Of a DNA stretch of 64,000 nucleotides, positions 32,973-41,218 are shown piece after piece. Source of the stretch: an uncultured Prevotella sp. (lineage in GTDB: Bacteria > Bacteroidota > Bacteroidia > Bacteroidales > Bacteroidaceae); contig CALFUF010000049.1 in the NCBI GenBank assembly GCA_937916405.1, positions 4,326 through 68,325 on the forward strand, written 5' to 3'. Under the pieces are notes generated by a model, which did no database searches, had not been told where the DNA came from, and was given only the letters and a program-made list of their open reading frames with translations. The translations under genes and the position numbers were made by a program. Positions within the stretch are counted from its first letter, which is position 1. Each line of letters opens with the position of its first letter.

Positions 32973-34304
32973 ATGGGATTACAGACGAAGATGAATCAAC
33001 GAATAAAAGTTTATTTAACCCTCATTCTGCTACTGGCGACTACTCGTATAGTGGCACAGCAGGTGACCATCAGCAATAATCTGTTATATGACGCATGGCT
33101 TACTCCCAACCTGAGAGTAGGGTTACGGCTGGCACCCCATTGGTCGATGGGCGTGACAGGTGGTTACCGCCCATGGCCCACCGACGACCACAAGTCGAAG
33201 AAATGGAAGCACCTATTAGTGTCACCCGATGTGCGTTACTGGACAGACTCCGTCAATGTGCATCATTTTTTCGGAGTCAACCTCATCTACAGTCACTACA
33301 ATGTCGCGGATATCAAGTTTCCCTTCGGACTCTACAAGAGTGTGAGAGATGAACGGCGTCAAGGAGACCTTGGCGCCCTCGGTGTGTATTATGGGTACTC
33401 CTGGCCCTTGGGTCGCCATTGGAATATCGAGGCGTTAATCGGTGTCGCCGTCGGCTATACGAAATACGACCGTTACGAGTGTGGAGAGTGCGGTACGAAG
33501 ATCGGTAACGACAAGAAATGGTTTGCCATGCCCCAGGCAGGATTGAATATCGTCTTCAACCTCCCCGGTCGTCCGAAGAAGGTCGCTCAGCCCATGGAGC
33601 CCGTCGAGCCTGTCATCCCTGCCATTGTACAGCCAGAGCCTGAGGTCAAGACCGACTATGTGGAGGTGGTTGTGGATAGCGTAGCGGCTGATCCCCTCAT
33701 CCGGCTCTGTGAGGAGTATCCCGTCCTTGCCGATATCTCCGAGTACAAGTCCTACGACCGCAGTCAGGTGCTGCGCCGTGACGAGCGTGCTTTGTTCGTC
33801 TACTTCCCCATGGCGAAGACCGACATCCAACCCGGGTGGCGTGACAACCAAAAGACCCTCGACCAGATTGTGGAGGCTACCGAGAAGCTGCTTGTCCTCA
33901 AGGATGTCAAGCTCAGCAAGATACAGATCGTGGGACTTGCCTCCTTCGATGGCGCCCAAGCCTTCAACGAGAAGATCGCTCAGGGACGTGCCGACGCACT
34001 GAAGAAATATATCCAAGACCGCCTGCACGTCAGCGACGACCAGTTTGCCGTCTCCTATGGCGGTGAGGACTGGGCAGACTTCCGTGACCAGATAGAGGAG
34101 GCGATAGCCATCGGTGACAGCCATGCCGCCGAGCTGCAGCAAGTCGTTGACATCATCGACCGCGAGCCGAACCTCACCCGTCGTGAGCAGCAGATCCGTA
34201 AGCTGCGTGGCGGACACACCTACCAGTATATCAAAGAGCATTTCCTGAGTGACCAGCGTAACTCCGGTTATCTGAGAGTGTTCTACGACAATAACAGCAA
34301 TTAA
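32973..34304 (+). CDS. DUF3575-like outer-membrane protein with OmpA-like C-terminal region
   Basis: 443 residues (ATG at 32973; MNQRIKV at 32991 is an alternative). Signal peptide to about residue 29 (VYLTLILLLATTRIVAQQ). Residues 30-200 alternate beta strands with aromatic ends, ISNNLLYDAWLTPNLRVGLR to WNIEALIGVAVGYTKYDRYE, matching the DUF3575 barrel. A proline-rich linker (VEPVIPAIVQPEPEVK) leads to an OmpA/MotB-type peptidoglycan-binding-like region (about 275-370: VYFPMAKTDIQPG, VGLASFDGAQAFNEKIAQGR, ADALKKYIQDRL). This protein family is commonly found at the head of Bacteroidales fimbrial operons. First gene of the operon, 28 bases before the major fimbrillin. Confidence 0.85.
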   Translation: MGLQTKMNQRIKVYLTLILLLATTRIVAQQVTISNNLLYDAWLTPNLRVGLRLAPHWSMGVTGGYRPWPTDDHKSKKWKHLLVSPDVRYWTDSVNVHHFFGVNLIYSHYNVADIKFPFGLYKSVRDERRQGDLGALGVYYGYSWPLGRHWNIEALIGVAVGYTKYDRYECGECGTKIGNDKKWFAMPQAGLNIVFNLPGRPKKVAQPMEPVEPVIPAIVQPEPEVKTDYVEVVVDSVAADPLIRLCEEYPVLADISEYKSYDRSQVLRRDERALFVYFPMAKTDIQPGWRDNQKTLDQIVEATEKLLVLKDVKLSKIQIVGLASFDGAQAFNEKIAQGRADALKKYIQDRLHVSDDQFAVSYGGEDWADFRDQIEEAIAIGDSHAAELQQVVDIIDREPNLTRREQQIRKLRGGHTYQYIKEHFLSDQRNSGYLRVFYDNNSN

Positions 34305-34321
34305 TTAATTTAAATTAAAAA

Positions 34322-34335
34322 CATAATCGATTATG
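34322..34335. promoter_or_regulatory. 14-bp palindrome over the fimbrillin start codon
   Basis: CATAATCGATTATG is a perfect palindrome whose last three bases are the ATG of the fimbrillin gene. It could form a small hairpin that hides the start or be an operator; no test is possible from sequence. Confidence 0.4.
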
Positions 34336-36240
34336 AAAAAGTTCAAGAATTCTGCTTATGCCGGTGTGATAGCACTGCTGAGCGTGACAAGTTTCACTGC
34401 CTGCTCGTCCAGTGACGACGCGGTGGCTGGTGCGGATGTAAATCCTACCTATGACGGAACAGGTGTCCGTACAGACTTTGCCTTTAACATTACAAAGGCC
34501 TCTACGATGCGTATGACTGCTGCGAATGTACAGGAGAATAATAGTTTCCTCGGAATGAAGAATATGTTCCTGCTGCCATTCAGTGAAGAACCCGCTGCAA
34601 ATAAAACTACGAATTACGCTTCTGGATCAGTCAAAAACTACGCACTCGGTTCTCTAACGGGTATCACCGCCGAACAGTCCAGCAAAGTGTATTCGTTGAC
34701 CATTCCAGTGGGAACCAACAATTTCCTGTTCTATGGAACAGCAGACGGTTCAGGGACGAATTTCCAGAAAGGTAAGGTGACAAGTTCTTTGACCAAAGAA
34801 ACCGAGAATACTAATGATATTACCTTTGGTCTGACTTCTATCGCTACAGACCTTGGTACTGACGGAACGAATATCGCCAATTACCTGACGGCTATCGCCA
34901 ATACCACAGATTGGGAAGGGACGGTGACTACCGCACAGACGGACGGACGCTATGCTGCCATCGCCTTGCTGTATACCAAATTCACTAAAAACATAACCCA
35001 GTATGCTGGTTCCGCAGAAGCAGTAAAGCGTCTCGTCTTAGACCTTTATAAGAGTGCCAAGGCAATTAACGCACATAGTTCTGTATATGAGATCCAGACG
35101 ATTGCCAAAGCTATCTGCATGAGTATTAATTCGGACAGTAATGGATTGAAAATCTCTATTACTGATACCGATACTGATCCAGACAACTGGACGGCAACGT
35201 TGACTGGTTTCACTGATAATACGTTCCCCTCTGGTGCGACAGGACTTAATCTGCCGATGGGTGCCGCACAGTTGACATGGAAAGATACAGATAAAAAGTT
35301 TGAGTATAAAGTTACTACTGCAACGAATGTGGGAACGACTACAACCGCAGCTCTCTCAGACTATCGCTATCCTGCCGAGTTGATTTATTTCGACAACTCA
35401 CCACTGCGCGCTACGGATAAGTACAAGAATGCTTCTGATTACCCGACAACAACAACTACCTGGGATACTGCAGACAATTGGACTGACTGGACACAGTCCG
35501 CAGTGACTGCCACCACCCGTGCCGTCGCCATGACCAACAATGTGAACTATGGTGTTGCTATGCTGGTGTCTAAAGTGGAACTCACTCAAGCATCAATGAC
35601 GGATAATATGGCTGCTATTATCGGTGGGTCAGCGACCAACCAGACAATTACTGCTGCGGAAACAAAAGACATCGCTAACAAAAAATCTGCCTTCAAGGTA
35701 ACGGGTATTCTGGTAGGTGGTCAGCCTGCACAGGTAGGTTGGAATATGGTGCCTACCTCCACCACTTTCAACTCCGTCATCTACGACAATGACGTGACCT
35801 TCAAAGAAACAGCACTTTCTACGACGACAGCGACAGCGAACAACTATACTCTTGTCTTTGATAACTATGATGCTGGCGGTACACAGAAAGATGTCGTCAT
35901 CGCCCTGCAGATTGTCAATGACGGTTGTGACTTTTATGGCGCAGAGGGTATGATTCCTGCTGGCAGCACTTTCTACCTGATTGGTAAGTTGGATCTTGCT
36001 AACAATACAACAACCTGGGCAGGTGCCACTCGTGGTACTGATACTTACCGCATCACCAACGAAAGCACGAAGCGTGTCTTCATCCAGGACTATAAGACCA
36101 CTGCCAATATCACACTGGGAACTGATGCGTTGAGTAAGGCATACAGTGCCATCCCCGACCTGCGCGCCACAGAGGTGCTCTTCGGTCTGAGTGTTGACTT
36201 GACATGGGAGCCAGGCTTGACCTTTGATGTAAATATGTAA
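34333..36240 (+). CDS. Fimbrillin-family lipoprotein, probable major pilus subunit (Mfa1/FimA-like)
   Basis: 635 residues. Lipoprotein signal: AGVIALLSVTSFTACSSSDD, lipid cysteine at residue 24. After a short linker comes the N-terminal strand region TDFAFNITKASTMRMTAANV and GMKNMFLLPFSEEP, shared in pattern with the second fimbrillin (TMRM ... LPF). In this group the lipidated precursor reaches the cell surface and a trypsin-like protease cleaves after arginine, so subunits polymerise by strand exchange (known for Porphyromonas and Bacteroides). Candidate cleavage is in the TMRM region (inference). The large size suggests a Mfa1/FimA-type subunit with added C-terminal domains. It is followed by a hairpin and the Mfa2-like gene. 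Confidence 0.85.
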   Translation: MKKFKNSAYAGVIALLSVTSFTACSSSDDAVAGADVNPTYDGTGVRTDFAFNITKASTMRMTAANVQENNSFLGMKNMFLLPFSEEPAANKTTNYASGSVKNYALGSLTGITAEQSSKVYSLTIPVGTNNFLFYGTADGSGTNFQKGKVTSSLTKETENTNDITFGLTSIATDLGTDGTNIANYLTAIANTTDWEGTVTTAQTDGRYAAIALLYTKFTKNITQYAGSAEAVKRLVLDLYKSAKAINAHSSVYEIQTIAKAICMSINSDSNGLKISITDTDTDPDNWTATLTGFTDNTFPSGATGLNLPMGAAQLTWKDTDKKFEYKVTTATNVGTTTTAALSDYRYPAELIYFDNSPLRATDKYKNASDYPTTTTTWDTADNWTDWTQSAVTATTRAVAMTNNVNYGVAMLVSKVELTQASMTDNMAAIIGGSATNQTITAAETKDIANKKSAFKVTGILVGGQPAQVGWNMVPTSTTFNSVIYDNDVTFKETALSTTTATANNYTLVFDNYDAGGTQKDVVIALQIVNDGCDFYGAEGMIPAGSTFYLIGKLDLANNTTTWAGATRGTDTYRITNESTKRVFIQDYKTTANITLGTDALSKAYSAIPDLRATEVLFGLSVDLTWEPGLTFDVNM

Positions 36241-36250
36241 TCTTTCCATA

Positions 36251-36278
36251 CCTCACAGGGGATGATGCCCCTGTGAGG
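36251..36278 (+). terminator. Strong hairpin after the major fimbrillin gene
   Basis: CCTCACAGGGG (36251-36261) and CCCCTGTGAGG (36268-36278) form a perfect 11-pair stem with a 6-base loop but no U-tract. It may slow or end part of the transcription or stabilise the upstream mRNA, so that fimbrillin exceeds the anchor subunit. Confidence 0.6.
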
Positions 36279-36330
36279 TGTATTAATTATTAATGAACGC
36301 ACGAAGTGCGCATTCTCCCAGAGAGAAATA

Positions 36331-37377
36331 ATGGGTAACATGAAAAATATACAGGTCATAGCACTGATGTTGGCGGGATTGTTCTTGATGACAGTCTCCA
36401 CGGCTTGTTCTGTGATTGACGACGACCTGAGTGACTGCGGCACAGATGCGGAATTGAATTATGAGTTGCGCTTGGTCACCAACATGACAACAGAGTTGGA
36501 GACGGAGCTGACGACCCAAACCGACCTTCTGTTAGCGGATGCCCTGCGTCAGCACCTGAGTAATATCTTCACCGATTTTGCTCACGATGTCGACCTGTCG
36601 TTCTATGACACGACAGGCGACTCGATCCGTCTGCAACACGACCAGCATATCATGGATGCCAACCAGGCAAGTTACACGCTCCATCTGCCGATGCGTCAGT
36701 ATATGCACCTTTCCACAGCGAATATCGCCAATAATAAAGTGGTGGGACTGGCAAGTGACGAACGCTGTCATCCTGCCCAGTTGCTGCAGATTGACCGTGA
36801 CACGATAGACTCGCAAACCACAGGACTGTTTACGGCACGACAGAAGATGGATGTGTTGGAGGGTGTCAACCAGACATTCAACGTGCATCTGTATATGGCA
36901 AACTGTGCTGCCGCACTGGTCATCGACCCACAAGGGCATGATGACTATCAGACCAAGATGTACAGTACCGGTTTTGCCACCAGGTTCAGTATCCGTGACT
37001 CTTCCTTCGTCTTTGCGCCGAAAGCTCCTATCGTCCGTGCCGACCGTGTCGACGATAATGGCTCTGGTCTGTTGGCGTTCTGCTCCGTGAACTTCCCTTC
37101 CAAGGAGCCGATGCGAACCGTCATCGAGACCGAGGAACCGTTTGTCGCCCAGGAAGGAGAGCAATCCCTTTGGGAGTTCCGTGTCTATGTCACCCTGCCC
37201 GACGGGAAGGTGACGGAGACAATCCTCTCTTTCAAGGAACCGTTGCGTGCCGGACAGTTGAAGGTGTTGAGGGCAAGGATGCAGAACGACGGTAGTGTGT
37301 CAACGACAGCTTCGGAAGTGGGTGTCAGCGTGACACTCGACTGGAAAGAGGGTGGGCACCATGATATTGTCTTGTAA
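36331..37377 (+). CDS. Mfa2/FimB-family pilus anchor/assembly lipoprotein
   Basis: 348 residues. Lipid cysteine at about residue 26 (LAGLFLMTVSTACS). The next segment SVIDDDLSDCGTDAELNYEL and LVTNMTTELETELTTQTDLL is the hallmark of Mfa2/FimB proteins (conserved D-L-S-x-C). A beta-sandwich and C-terminal fimbrillin-like domain follow. In Porphyromonas, Mfa2 anchors the pilus base to the outer membrane and limits length; the same is likely here. Start at 36331 or 36340. It lies 91 bases after the major fimbrillin, beyond the hairpin, and 23 bases before the second fimbrillin. Confidence 0.88.
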   Translation: MGNMKNIQVIALMLAGLFLMTVSTACSVIDDDLSDCGTDAELNYELRLVTNMTTELETELTTQTDLLLADALRQHLSNIFTDFAHDVDLSFYDTTGDSIRLQHDQHIMDANQASYTLHLPMRQYMHLSTANIANNKVVGLASDERCHPAQLLQIDRDTIDSQTTGLFTARQKMDVLEGVNQTFNVHLYMANCAAALVIDPQGHDDYQTKMYSTGFATRFSIRDSSFVFAPKAPIVRADRVDDNGSGLLAFCSVNFPSKEPMRTVIETEEPFVAQEGEQSLWEFRVYVTLPDGKVTETILSFKEPLRAGQLKVLRARMQNDGSVSTTASEVGVSVTLDWKEGGHHDIVL

Positions 37378-37399
37378 TCCTTTTTAATTAAGAACGTCC

Positions 37400-39019
37400 A
37401 TGAAAAAAAGTTACATCATCCTGTATCTGATGTTGATGAGCGTGATACTGCTGTCGTGCTCGACAGAGGATGGTGTGACTGCACCCGAGGAGCGTCCTGC
37501 AAGCGACATCTTCTTTCATGTTCGTCAGCTGGGTACGATGCGTATGGCTAACGACGTGGTACAGAACGATGTGTCTAATTTCCGTGGCATCCAAGACATC
37601 ACGGTGCTTCCTTTCATGACAGCGGGCAGCGATGTCCCTGTCGCTTCTGGCGACAAGCCTCTGCTTGCCACTACCAAAGGCACAGAGGTGAACAGGGTAC
37701 AAGACAAGTACTACTATTATATCGATCACTGTGAGATAGCAGAGGGTACTAACCGGATGCTTGCCTATGGACAGGCAGCAACTGTCACAGGGAAAGAGTC
37801 TAATCAGGAGAATGGCATACTGGTAACACCCTTGGCAGCCGATGCGGAACCTGATGACATCACTTTCCAGTTGCAGCAGATTCATGAAGCGGAGACAGTT
37901 GATCCTACTGCAGACAATGTTTTCCAACCTGCAAGGGATCTTGCCGCCTATCTGACGAACATAGCCAATACGGAGACAGCACGTGGGGATAAATGGAGTA
38001 CGACGACCGACGAGACCTTACACCAGCTCTATCTCGACTTCATCAAAGCGAATCCCGACGGGACGGGGCTGTTAGCTGGGTCTGCCGCTTATGTCAAGCA
38101 GCATGTGGAGCATCTCAAGAGTCAGTTAGGAACTGATGCTTTGAGTGAGGCTATTAAACTGGAAATCGGCGATATTGAAAATGTAACTTGCTTGAACAAT
38201 CAATATCCAAGCACGCTCGGACTCCCCGACGGTGCCGCTGTCCTGCGTTGGACAGGATCAGGACTGGGAGACCAATTCTCTGTCAGTGCTACCACGACGA
38301 CCCTTGACAATATCAACAATGTCACTCGCTTCACCTATCCTGCCGAGCTTTGGTATTATGTCAACAGTGCTATAAAAACCTCTGATTCAGAAGTCGGAAA
38401 GGACAGATATGAGGCGGCAGCGACGTGGGATAAGCTATTGACAGATTATTATACGACAAGCAATGTCGTTGGCTGGTTTACCAAATCCGTGGCACTGACA
38501 GACCCCTTGCAGTATGGAGTCGCTCGCTTACATACCATACTGACAGACGAAGTGACGGATTGTCCGTTGACAGCAGTGATCGTCGGTGGACAGCATACGG
38601 TTGGTTTCGACTTCAAGCCACAGGAGCCAAAGAGCGACTTGGATGCCCGTCTTATCTACGACAACGTGGTGAGTGGTACGGAAACGAATACCTTGGTCCT
38701 CCAGTCCTATGACAATGAGAAGGTACCTGTCGTTCTGGAGTTTAAGAATAACGGCATTGCGTTCGCTGGCAGGGACGGCATCGTCTATCCCAGAACGAAG
38801 TTCTATTTAGTGGCTTACCTTGACCCGGCAGGAATGGGAGAGGGAGACTGTGCCGGTCGGGTGTTCACACAAGACTTCACCACCACGGCAAAGATGACGG
38901 TGACCTCTCTGGCAAATGCCTATACCTGTATCCCTGATCTGCTGGAGCCTCGTCTGGAGATTGGTGTGCAGGTGGTAACGCAATGGATTCAGTCGACGAC
39001 GACAACCGTGAAACTTTAG
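37400..39019 (+). CDS. Fimbrillin-family lipoprotein, second subunit
   Basis: 539 residues. Short lipoprotein signal, LYLMLMSVILLSCSTEDG, lipid cysteine at residue 20. The N-terminal part FHVRQLGTMRMANDVVQNDV with FRGIQDITVLPFMTAGSD parallels the first fimbrillin (TMRM, LPF), and both share the long variable body with DAAVLRW/GAAQLTW and RYPAELIYF / TYPAELWYYVNSAI segments. The two fimbrillins are therefore paralogues from duplication in the operon. One may be the shaft subunit and the other an accessory subunit. The order after the anchor gene fits an accessory (Mfa3-like position), but this is inference. Confidence 0.85.
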   Translation: MKKSYIILYLMLMSVILLSCSTEDGVTAPEERPASDIFFHVRQLGTMRMANDVVQNDVSNFRGIQDITVLPFMTAGSDVPVASGDKPLLATTKGTEVNRVQDKYYYYIDHCEIAEGTNRMLAYGQAATVTGKESNQENGILVTPLAADAEPDDITFQLQQIHEAETVDPTADNVFQPARDLAAYLTNIANTETARGDKWSTTTDETLHQLYLDFIKANPDGTGLLAGSAAYVKQHVEHLKSQLGTDALSEAIKLEIGDIENVTCLNNQYPSTLGLPDGAAVLRWTGSGLGDQFSVSATTTTLDNINNVTRFTYPAELWYYVNSAIKTSDSEVGKDRYEAAATWDKLLTDYYTTSNVVGWFTKSVALTDPLQYGVARLHTILTDEVTDCPLTAVIVGGQHTVGFDFKPQEPKSDLDARLIYDNVVSGTETNTLVLQSYDNEKVPVVLEFKNNGIAFAGRDGIVYPRTKFYLVAYLDPAGMGEGDCAGRVFTQDFTTTAKMTVTSLANAYTCIPDLLEPRLEIGVQVVTQWIQSTTTTVKL

Positions 39020-39029
39020 AGTTGAAAAA

Positions 39030-40178
39030 TTGAAAAAGGTGAGTAGGAGAATACATATCAGGATGTGGCTGTTTGCCATTAGCTTCTTGCTATTGGCTGT
39101 AGCCTGCAGCTCCTCTGATGAGTCAGGAGAGCAGCAGCCTACCATGCTGACTGTCTATGTATACTCTCCAGAGCATCCTTTGTTGATCCGCTCGGATGTC
39201 GGTCATGTCGATGCGTCTTTTGACGAGACTAAGATCACAAGACTGCAGATATGGGTATGTAATAATGCGACAGGAGAGACGGTGGCATATCTGGTTACGG
39301 ATGACACCGCACAGCTGAATGTCGGTGAGGGTGCTGTCTACCAGCTTCCTGTCAGTGATGATTTCGCCCATAACAAACCCTATGTGGATGTCTATGTCAT
39401 GGCAAATATCCCTACCGATGGCTATGCAGCCGATAGCAAACTGGATGGAAGCAGTACACGCCAACAGATCCTCGATGCTACGATTCCAGAAACGTCTTTC
39501 GGACTGACAACACCTACCACCTCGGTACCAGAGAAGGGACTGCCGATGACTGGTTCCTTGACGGCACAACCTGTGGTTGGTGAAGCCCCTGTGTTGCGAG
39601 TGGGTACTACCAGTCATATCGCTACGGTACGACTGGAACGTGCCATCTCCAAAGTGCGCTTCGTCTTTGCCAATACAGCAGCAGTAGAACCCGCAACATC
39701 TGTGGATCCGCTGTATATCAAAAGTGTTTCGTTGGATGCAAATATGATTCCTAATGCCGAATACTTGATTCAGCAGACCCGCACGCTGACGACGGATTGG
39801 AATGCGGAGACTTCCTTATGGACAGCATCAGCAACAGAAGAGAAAGTGAAGGAGGTTGCCGATCCTACCTTCTATATCTATAGTGGACAGGAAGCACAGG
39901 ACTATGAGGATCTGATCGACCAGTCGGACTTGACCAAGATAGGTCCGTTCTATCTGCGTGAGTCAGACCAGAAACTCTCAGGTACGATTACCTATCAGAT
40001 AGGTGAAAATGCAGCACAGACAGGAAGATTCGAGATGGATGCCGCAGGCGACTTCCGCCGTAACCACACATGGATCGTCTATGCGTACCATGCCGGTGGC
40101 GGTTTCCTCCAGATGAATACGATATATATAAAAGATTGGACCAATGCAAGTGCGAGTCATGAGGTATATAACTGGTAA
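39030..40178 (+). CDS. Pilus accessory lipoprotein (Mfa4/DUF4906-like position)
   Basis: 382 residues if read from TTG at 39030; GTG at 39039 and ATG at 39063 are alternatives. The lipobox FLLLAVACSSSDE sets the mature N-terminus. The body begins TMLTVYVYSPEHPLLIRSDV and DETKITRLQIWVCNNATGE, a beta-sandwich start seen in minor fimbrial proteins; YVDVYVMANIPTDGYA and SHIATVRLERAISKVRFVFA follow. It ends WIVYAYHAGGGFLQMNTIYI then KDWTNASASHEVYNW, typical of minor subunits. It precedes another lipoprotein gene with which it overlaps by about 20-35 bases, so translation is coupled. Confidence 0.75.
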   Translation: MKKVSRRIHIRMWLFAISFLLLAVACSSSDESGEQQPTMLTVYVYSPEHPLLIRSDVGHVDASFDETKITRLQIWVCNNATGETVAYLVTDDTAQLNVGEGAVYQLPVSDDFAHNKPYVDVYVMANIPTDGYAADSKLDGSSTRQQILDATIPETSFGLTTPTTSVPEKGLPMTGSLTAQPVVGEAPVLRVGTTSHIATVRLERAISKVRFVFANTAAVEPATSVDPLYIKSVSLDANMIPNAEYLIQQTRTLTTDWNAETSLWTASATEEKVKEVADPTFYIYSGQEAQDYEDLIDQSDLTKIGPFYLRESDQKLSGTITYQIGENAAQTGRFEMDAAGDFRRNHTWIVYAYHAGGGFLQMNTIYIKDWTNASASHEVYNW

Positions 40179-41217
40179 ATATGGTTTGGGACTGTTAGCC
40201 ATGAGCTGTTGGCTGATTACTGCCTGCTCCTCCGACGGTGCGGGTGGTGACGGTACAGACGTGCCACGGCAGGGGCATCCCTTGCAGGTAGTACCCTATA
40301 CTGCCAACTATCATGCCACCGACTTCCAGATGCGTGCAGTCACTGAAGGCTATTCAGCATATACCCCTGACCATGAGATCGCTATCGGCTTGTATGTCCT
40401 TGAAGATGGGAATATTGCGGGCACTCCAGCAGTTAAACTCATCAGTTACAGTAATAACGACTGGCACTCACAGGCTATGGTGGAGGAAAACAAAGACTAT
40501 ACCATCTTTGGCTATATGCCTAAGAAAGACCCGATTTCATCGAGCATCAGCAAGAGTGGGGAGGTCGTCACACTGACCCTCTCGAACATCAGTACCGTCA
40601 GTGCCGATGATGTCTGCTTCATCACTGGTGTCAAGGATAACGATGGTGACTTGCTACAAGGAAAGTTTGACTATCGAGGTAAGGCTGACAATAACTATCT
40701 CCGCTTGTTGCTGGACCACCTCTTTGCGTCCGTGAAGTTCAGTTTCCAAGTGGATGCTACCTACAACACACTGCGTACCATCAAGGTGAAGTCGCTGACA
40801 CTGAACACGACAGCGGGGACCATGACGGCAACGGTCAAGTTGACACCGAATACGACAGAAGACTACCCAGCCACTGTTGAGTATACAACACCTGCGGCAG
40901 GAACCTCCTCCGCCACCTTCTTTGAGAGTGTGGAGGGTGTGGAGATACCGACCACGACAACCAGTTTCGTGTGCTGCTTTGCTCCTGCGGTATCCGGCAA
41001 CCTGACCCTTGTCACGACCTACGATGTCTATGACAGGAAAGGGAACCTGATCCGTAAGGACTGCGAGGCAACGAATCAACTTCCTGATAACTTGGATTTG
41101 GCGAGCCAACCGACGAGAGGGCAGCAGGTGACGCTCACCCTGACGGTGAACCCTACTTACCTCTACCAGTTGTCGGACCCCGACTTGGATAATCCAACGT
41201 TTACGTTAGAAGAATAG
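40159..41217 (+). CDS. Mfa_like_1 fimbrillin-like lipoprotein
   Basis: 352 residues from ATG at 40159 (MRYITGKYGLGLLAMSCWL); a Met at 40144 is also possible. Both starts overlap the end of the preceding gene, and lipid cysteine is in ITACSSDG. The mature part has the Mfa_like_1 pattern: DFQMRAVTEGYSAYTPDHEI, AIGLYVLEDGNIAG, YSNNDWHSQAMVEENKDYTI, FGYMPKKD, then RLLLDHLFASVKFSFQVDA, a region found in FimA-like minor subunits of Bacteroides. Likely a tip-proximal or accessory subunit. Its stop is one base before the start of the 3836-residue gene, so they are made together. Confidence 0.82.
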   Translation: MRYITGKYGLGLLAMSCWLITACSSDGAGGDGTDVPRQGHPLQVVPYTANYHATDFQMRAVTEGYSAYTPDHEIAIGLYVLEDGNIAGTPAVKLISYSNNDWHSQAMVEENKDYTIFGYMPKKDPISSSISKSGEVVTLTLSNISTVSADDVCFITGVKDNDGDLLQGKFDYRGKADNNYLRLLLDHLFASVKFSFQVDATYNTLRTIKVKSLTLNTTAGTMTATVKLTPNTTEDYPATVEYTTPAAGTSSATFFESVEGVEIPTTTTSFVCCFAPAVSGNLTLVTTYDVYDRKGNLIRKDCEATNQLPDNLDLASQPTRGQQVTLTLTVNPTYLYQLSDPDLDNPTFTLEE

Positions 41218-41218
41218 A

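Noticed and set aside
33435..34241. 268-codon frame antisense to the DUF3575/OmpA-like gene
   Set aside because: It is composed of leucine/valine/aspartate mirror codons of the sense gene; the sense gene has a signal peptide and domain matches.
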